Shown here one piece after another: positions 58,511 to 64,000 of a DNA stretch of 64,000 nt; within the stretch, counting starts at the first letter, position 1, and each line of letters begins with the position of its first letter. The position numbers were made by a program, and so were the translations under genes. The DNA lies in assembly GCA_004557735.1 (NCBI GenBank), contig SFFV01000006.1, positions 16,034 to 80,033 of the forward strand. The letters are read 5' to 3'. Under the pieces are notes generated by a model that ran no database searches, had not been told where the DNA came from, and saw only the letters and a program-made list of their open reading frames with translations. Origin of the DNA: Clostridiales bacterium (GTDB lineage Bacteria; Bacillota; Clostridia; Oscillospirales; Oscillospiraceae).

Positions 58511-59740
58511 ATGAAAGGTATTTGCGTTCGCAGCGAGATCAAGCCGCTGAAAAAAGTGCTTCTTCACCGTCCCGGCCGTGAACTTCTTCATCTGACGCCG
58601 GACCGTCTTCCGGAGCTTCTCTTTGACGATATCCCGTTCCTCAAGGTCGCCCAGCAGGAGCACGATGCCTTCGCGCAGATCCTGCGCAGCAACGGCACCG
58701 AGGTCGTGTATCTCGAAGACCTGATGGCGGAAGTTCTCAAGCTCCATCCCGAGCAGACGAAGCCCTTCCTTTATCAGTGGCTCTCCGAGGGCAACATCAA
58801 GACCCGTCGCTGGCAGGACAAGCTCTATGAGTACCTCATCGGCAATTTTGAAGGCAAGGCGCTCGTCGAAAAGACAATGGAAGGCATCACGCTCAAGGAA
58901 ATGGGCGGCGCTTCCGCTTATTCCCTGCAGGATCTGATCGCTCCGGCGGATGATCTGATCGTCGATCCGATGCCCAACCTCTACTTCACCCGTGACCCGT
59001 TCGCGTCCGTCGGCACCGGCGTGTTCCTGCATAAGATGCGCTTCCCGACCCGCTGCCGCGAGACCATTTACGCCGACTACATTTTCCGCTTCCACCCCGA
59101 TTTTGAAGGTCTGGTCAAGCGCTACTACGACCGCGACGGCCACGCCAACATCGAGGGCGGCGACGTGCTCAACCTCACCGAGGACACGCTCGCGATCGGC
59201 ATCTCCCAGCGTACCTCTCCGGACGCCATCGAGGAAGCGTCCCGCAATCTCTTCGCCGATCCCGAAGCGAAGATCCGCACCGTGCTCGCATTCGATATCC
59301 CGAGCTGCCGCGCGTTCATGCATCTCGACACCGTGTTCACCCAGATCGACTATGACAAGTATACGATCCATCCGGCGATCCTCGGGCCTCTCACCGTTTA
59401 CGAGATCACCCCGGGCGTAAGCGATCCGACCGATCTCCACATCCGCCGCATCGACTCCAAGCTGGAGGACATTCTTGCAAAATACACCCGCACCGACCAT
59501 GTCAAGCTCATCAACTGCGGCGGCGACGATCTCATCGCCTCGGCCCGCGAGCAGTGGAACGACGGCTCCAACACGCTGTGCATTGCGCCGGGCAAGATCG
59601 TTGTTTACGAGCGCAACGACGTGACCAACGCCATTCTCCGCGACGAGGGCATCCAGGTCCTCGAAATGCCGTCCGCCGAGCTTTCCCGCGGCCGCGGCGG
59701 CCCGCGCTGCATGTCCATGCCGATCATCCGCGCCGAATAA
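58511..59740 (+). CDS. arcA: Arginine deiminase
   Basis: 409 residues from the ATG at 58511, which has AAGGAGA upstream. It converts arginine to citrulline and ammonia. The start SEIKPLKKVLLHRPGRELLH and MPNLYFTRDPFASVGTGVFL with the Asp, IEGGDVLNLTEDTLAIGISQ with Glu-Gly-Gly-Asp, and FMHLDTVFTQIDYDKY with the catalytic His are in order. The nucleophile cysteine is in GGPRCMSMPI near the C-terminus. First gene of arcA-arcB-arcC/D. Confidence 0.96.
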   Translation: MKGICVRSEIKPLKKVLLHRPGRELLHLTPDRLPELLFDDIPFLKVAQQEHDAFAQILRSNGTEVVYLEDLMAEVLKLHPEQTKPFLYQWLSEGNIKTRRWQDKLYEYLIGNFEGKALVEKTMEGITLKEMGGASAYSLQDLIAPADDLIVDPMPNLYFTRDPFASVGTGVFLHKMRFPTRCRETIYADYIFRFHPDFEGLVKRYYDRDGHANIEGGDVLNLTEDTLAIGISQRTSPDAIEEASRNLFADPEAKIRTVLAFDIPSCRAFMHLDTVFTQIDYDKYTIHPAILGPLTVYEITPGVSDPTDLHIRRIDSKLEDILAKYTRTDHVKLINCGGDDLIASAREQWNDGSNTLCIAPGKIVVYERNDVTNAILRDEGIQVLEMPSAELSRGRGGPRCMSMPIIRAE

Positions 59741-59811
59741 TTTTCATTCGCTGAATAAACCCATTCATATAACACACATTACAATCATTTCCTATAGGAG
59801 GGTAAATTATT

Positions 59812-60804
<993 letters not shown>

Positions 60805-60815
60805 GGATAGAAAAA

Positions 60816-63191
60816 ATGGCTGAAAGAATTGTTGTCGCTCTCGGGGGAAACGCTCTTGGCAAGACCCCCGAGCAGCAGCTCGAACTTGTCCGCAATACCG
60901 CCCGCCCGATCGTCGATCTCGTCGAGAAGGGCTACGAAGTCATCATCGGCCACGGCAACGGCCCGCAGGTCGGCATGATCAACCTTGCGATGGAGTTCTC
61001 CGCCAACAAGGGCGGCGGAACGCCGTTCATGCCGTTCCCCGAGTGCGGCGCCATGACGCAGGGCTATATCGGCTACCATCTGCAGCAGGCCATTCAGCAG
61101 GAGCTGAAGAACCGCGGCATAGAGAAGGAATGCGCCACCGTTGTGACGCAGGTCGTCGTGGACGGAGAGGACCCCGGCTTCCGGCACCCGACGAAGCCCG
61201 TCGGCAGCTTCTATACGAAGGAAGAGGCCGAGAAAATCGCCGCGGAGAAGGGCTTCGTCTTCGTCGAGGACGCCGGACGCGGCTACCGCCGTGTCGTCCC
61301 CTCCCCGATCCCCAAGCGCATCGTGGAGCTGAACGTTGTCGATCAGCTCGTGCGCGCCGGTGACATCGTCATCACCGTCGGCGGCGGCGGCATCCCCGTC
61401 GTTGAAACCGAAGAGGGGCTGCGCGGCGTCGCGGCCGTCATCGACAAGGACCGCGCCAGCTCCCTGCTTGCGCAGGACGTGCGTGCCGACCGTCTCATCA
61501 TCCTCACCGCTGTGGACGCCGTGTGCGTCAATTACAATAAGCCCGACCAGAAGGAGCTCTCCTCCATGACGATTGCCGAGTGCGAGAAGTATATCGCCGA
61601 AGGCCAGTTCGCCCCCGGAAGCATGCTGCCGAAGGTCGAGTCCTGCATGGAGTTCGTGAAGAACAACGACCATGGCGGAACCGCGCTCATCACTTCCCTG
61701 GCCCGTGCCGCTTTTAAGAGAGGGGTTCAAATCATGTCTAAGAAGACCAAAAGATCCATCAGCACATTTGCGATCCTGCTCGCCGTTATGCTCCTTGTGT
61801 CGATCGCCACGTGGCTCGCAGCGGGCAAGACCTACACCGGTGATAACGGCGAGATCGCCGAAGTCGTCGGCGCCACCTCCAGCGACATCTTCATGGCTCC
61901 CGTCAACGGTTGGGCAGACGCAGCCGACGTTATCACGTTCGTGTTCTGCCTCGGCGCGTTCCTTGCCATCGTGAACGCCACCGGCGCTCTTGAGACCGGC
62001 ATCCACACGCTCGTCCGCAAGCTGCACGGCAAAGAGCTCGTGCTCGTTTGGATCCTCATGTTCCTGTTCTCCGTCGGCGGCACGACCTACGGCATGGGCG
62101 AAGAGACCGTTGGCTTCTACATCCTGCTCGCCGCCACGATGATGGCCGCCGGCTTTGACCCGATCGTCGGCGCAGCCACCGTCCTGCTCGGCGCCGGCAC
62201 CGGCGTTCTCGGCTCCACCATCAACCCGTTCGCGACCGGCGCTGCCGTCGCTGCCGCGACCTCCGTCGGTGTCGAAGTGAACATGGGCACCACCTATGTC
62301 ATCGGCATCATTCTCTGGCTCCTTACTTACGTTCTCTCCGCGCTGTTCGTCACCGCCTACGCGAAAAGAGTCCGCGCCAACAAGGGCTCCATCCTCACCG
62401 CCGCGCAGATCGAAGAGTGCCAGAAGGCTTACGGCGGCAAGGACGTCACCACCGCGAAGCTCACCGGCCGCCAGAAGGCCGTGCTGTGGCTGTTTGCTCT
62501 CTCCTTCGTCGTGATGATCCTCGGCTTCATCCCCTGGGGCGAATTCGTCGGCTACGAAGACGCCGGTGCTTACGGCTTCTTCTCCCACACCACCACCTGG
62601 CTCACCGGCGCCGGCCTCGGCGACTGGTGGTTCTATGACGCCGCCACCTGGTTCCTGCTCATGGGCATCATCATCGGCATCGTCGGTCTGGAGGACCGGA
62701 GCCAGCTCATGAAGCTCGTCGCCAACGGCTTCGGCGACATGGTCTCCGTCAACCTCGTTATCGCGATGGCTCGTGCCACCAGCGTTATCATGAGCACTAC
62801 CGGTCTCGGCACCTGGCTGGTCGAAGCCTCCGTCACCGCGCTGAGCCAGTCCGGCGTTTCCGCCGGCGTGTTCGGTCTGCTTGACTACATACTCCACGTC
62901 GGTCTCAGCTTCCTCGTTCCGAGTTCCTCCGGTCTCGCCGGTCTGTCCGCCCCGATCGTCTCCCCGATCGTCTCCCAGCTTGGCTGGAGCGTAGAGACCT
63001 CCATCATGATCAACGTTGCCGCCAACGGCTTCGTCAACCTCTTCACCCCGACCTGCGGTTTCATCATGGGCGGTCTCGCGCTCGCGCGCGTCCCCTACGA
63101 GAGCTGGCTGAAGTGGGCGTGGAAGCTGCTCCTCACGCTGTTCGTCGTCGTCGGCGTCGTCCTTACGATCGCGATGGCGGTGCTGAGCTGA
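60816..63191 (+). CDS. arcC-arcD: Fused carbamate kinase - YfcC-type arginine/ornithine antiporter
   Basis: 791 residues in one frame. Residues 1-306 are a full carbamate kinase: VVALGGNALG, IIGHGNGPQVGMINL, ECGAMTQGYIGY, GFRHPTKPVG, PSPIPKRIVEL, TVGGGGIPVV, LTAVDAVCVNY and the last helix HGGTALITSLARAAF. No stop codon follows. Residues 307-791 are a YfcC-type transporter with about 12 hydrophobic segments (SISTFAILLAVMLLVSIATW, VFCLGAFLAIVNATGALETG, TTYGMGEETVGFYILLAATM, LVPSSSGLAGLSAPIVSPIV). An internal ribosome site AGAGGGG stands 9 nt before the in-frame ATG at 61734, so the transporter may also be made alone. ATP from carbamoyl phosphate, and arginine/ornithine exchange, complete the pathway. 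Confidence 0.88.
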   Translation: MAERIVVALGGNALGKTPEQQLELVRNTARPIVDLVEKGYEVIIGHGNGPQVGMINLAMEFSANKGGGTPFMPFPECGAMTQGYIGYHLQQAIQQELKNRGIEKECATVVTQVVVDGEDPGFRHPTKPVGSFYTKEEAEKIAAEKGFVFVEDAGRGYRRVVPSPIPKRIVELNVVDQLVRAGDIVITVGGGGIPVVETEEGLRGVAAVIDKDRASSLLAQDVRADRLIILTAVDAVCVNYNKPDQKELSSMTIAECEKYIAEGQFAPGSMLPKVESCMEFVKNNDHGGTALITSLARAAFKRGVQIMSKKTKRSISTFAILLAVMLLVSIATWLAAGKTYTGDNGEIAEVVGATSSDIFMAPVNGWADAADVITFVFCLGAFLAIVNATGALETGIHTLVRKLHGKELVLVWILMFLFSVGGTTYGMGEETVGFYILLAATMMAAGFDPIVGAATVLLGAGTGVLGSTINPFATGAAVAAATSVGVEVNMGTTYVIGIILWLLTYVLSALFVTAYAKRVRANKGSILTAAQIEECQKAYGGKDVTTAKLTGRQKAVLWLFALSFVVMILGFIPWGEFVGYEDAGAYGFFSHTTTWLTGAGLGDWWFYDAATWFLLMGIIIGIVGLEDRSQLMKLVANGFGDMVSVNLVIAMARATSVIMSTTGLGTWLVEASVTALSQSGVSAGVFGLLDYILHVGLSFLVPSSSGLAGLSAPIVSPIVSQLGWSVETSIMINVAANGFVNLFTPTCGFIMGGLALARVPYESWLKWAWKLLLTLFVVVGVVLTIAMAVLS

Positions 63192-63229
63192 ATTTCCGCT
63201 TGAGTTATCGCATGATCTAATGGTAAAAT

Positions 63230-63266
63230 ACCGGTTGTACGCCCCTCGGCGTACAACCGGTGTTTC
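63230..63266 (+). terminator. Terminator after the arginine deiminase operon
   Basis: ACCGGTTGTACGCC pairs perfectly with GGCGTACAACCGGT around a 4-base loop; GTTTCC follows. Confidence 0.8.
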
Positions 63267-63305
63267 CTATCGGAACACGATTCATTGTAAAGGACGGTGC
63301 AGACC

Positions 63306-64000
63306 ATGCCCAGACGCGCCATGCTTCAGGACGCCCGCGCCTCCGCCTCCGACCCCGCGGTGATCTGCTCGTTCGATTATGAGGCGATCGACAAGCCCAC
63401 CCGCGCCATCATCCACCAGGCGGCACGCTTTCTGTACGTAAAGCGCGGCCGCGGCAAGCTCGTCATCGACGGCGAGGAATATGTCCTCCAGCCCAACACG
63501 CTCGTCGCCATCACGCCGTGGAAGATCACCGACATGGTGGAAGTGGCTGAGACGCTGCAATTCATCAAGGTCGTTTACGATTATACGTATCTCAACTCCG
63601 TATTCAAGAGCGTTCTCGGTGCCGGCGACGTTTCCGCCGAGCCGCTGCGCTTTCTCACCGTGGAGCCGGTCGCCTATCTCGACAGCGTGCAGGCGGAGCA
63701 TGTGGACGGCATCATGGAAAATCTCAAGACGGAGCTCGGCGTGGAATCCACGCGCGTCAAGCCGCCGGACAAGCCCTATACTCAGCTCTACACGGTCAAC
63801 AAGCTCATTGAGCTGATAATCCTTTACCGCCGGTACATTATGTCGCACCGCGGCGAGCTGGACGCCGGGCCCGAAGAGACCGGCAAGGACCCGTCCGTTT
63901 TGAGCTATATTTACGCGCATTCCGCGGAAAAGCTCACGCTCTCGCAGGTTGCGGAGGCGTTCTTTCTTTCGGAATCGGCGCTCTCCAAGAAGATCGCCGG
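63306..64000 (+). CDS. AraC-family regulator (cut by window end)
   Basis: 231 residues visible from the ATG at 63306; the frame stays open to the end. The N-terminal part is a cupin-like ligand-binding domain (ARFLYVKRGRGKLVIDGEEY, VLQPNTLVAITPWKITDMVE). The last visible part, VLSYIYAHSAEKLTLSQVAE, AFFLSESALSKKIAG, is the first helix-turn-helix of an AraC DNA-binding domain; the second is beyond the window. It lies directly after the arginine deiminase operon and in the same direction, but behind a terminator, so the link is only positional. Confidence 0.85.
   Translation, partial: MPRRAMLQDARASASDPAVICSFDYEAIDKPTRAIIHQAARFLYVKRGRGKLVIDGEEYVLQPNTLVAITPWKITDMVEVAETLQFIKVVYDYTYLNSVFKSVLGAGDVSAEPLRFLTVEPVAYLDSVQAEHVDGIMENLKTELGVESTRVKPPDKPYTQLYTVNKLIELIILYRRYIMSHRGELDAGPEETGKDPSVLSYIYAHSAEKLTLSQVAEAFFLSESALSKKIA

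Overview
The window looks like a chromosomal segment of a GC-rich, Gram-positive, anaerobic gut-type Clostridia, most like the Oscillospiraceae group. This is inferred from protein families only: YerC, DUF1292, DUF4956, DUF5058, MurR/RpiR, ECF transport, strong GGAGG ribosome binding sites, lipoproteins with Clostridia-style lipoboxes, and an arginine deiminase pathway. No rRNA, CRISPR array, phage module or intact insertion sequence was seen. One tRNA gene (Ser, anticodon TGA) is present.

Layout. 1-480: end of an AzlC/AzlD branched-chain amino acid exporter. 480-3404: an AT-richer accessory patch with an XRE regulator divergent from three envelope proteins, closed by a scar made of two gene 3' ends (a GH3 glucosidase tail and a second copy of the azlD tail). 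3460-9018: MerR regulator and nucleobase salvage operon (amidohydrolase, adenine deaminase, NCS2 permease). 9089-12712: GH3 glucosidase and alanine racemase. 12985-15352: polar amino acid ABC transporter. 15487-17510: truncated DUF4956 protein and a carbohydrate-binding-domain lipoprotein. 17666-22169: Hsp33, methyltransferase, YerC, NfeD and SPFH protein. 22468-25389: small protein, NlpC/P60 hydrolase, HAD phosphatase. 25450-29656: FadR-type regulator with M24 peptidase, opine-dehydrogenase-like and enolase-superfamily genes, surrounded by repeated TGGT-type operators. 29950-32363: a MocR-like protein without its PLP lysine, an ECF S component and a lipoprotein. 32418-36220: hypB, hypA and a 927-residue Fe-S/flavin oxidoreductase. 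36379-44812: murI, MATE pump, pfkA, M20 peptidase with two membrane proteins (one DUF5058), DUF819 protein, MgtC.

45324-55861 is a nearly self-sufficient mannose-family PTS locus: its own enzyme I, HPr (lacking the regulatory serine), EIIA, B, C and D, a SIS isomerase, a GlcNAc-6-phosphate deacetylase, an RpiR regulator and three unrecognised membrane proteins. 56103-56191 is tRNA-Ser. 56382-63191 holds argS and the arginine deiminase pathway, in which carbamate kinase is fused in frame to a YfcC-type antiporter. The window ends inside an AraC-family regulator.

The most unusual items are the carbamate kinase-antiporter fusion, the HPr without Ser46 in a locus with its own enzyme I, the lysine-less truncated MocR, the two-gene scar at 3182-3404, the palindrome inside the promoter of the oxidoreductase-hypAB operon, and the FadR-type operator array. 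Family assignments come from reading sequences without any search, and promoters and terminators are predictions from base patterns.
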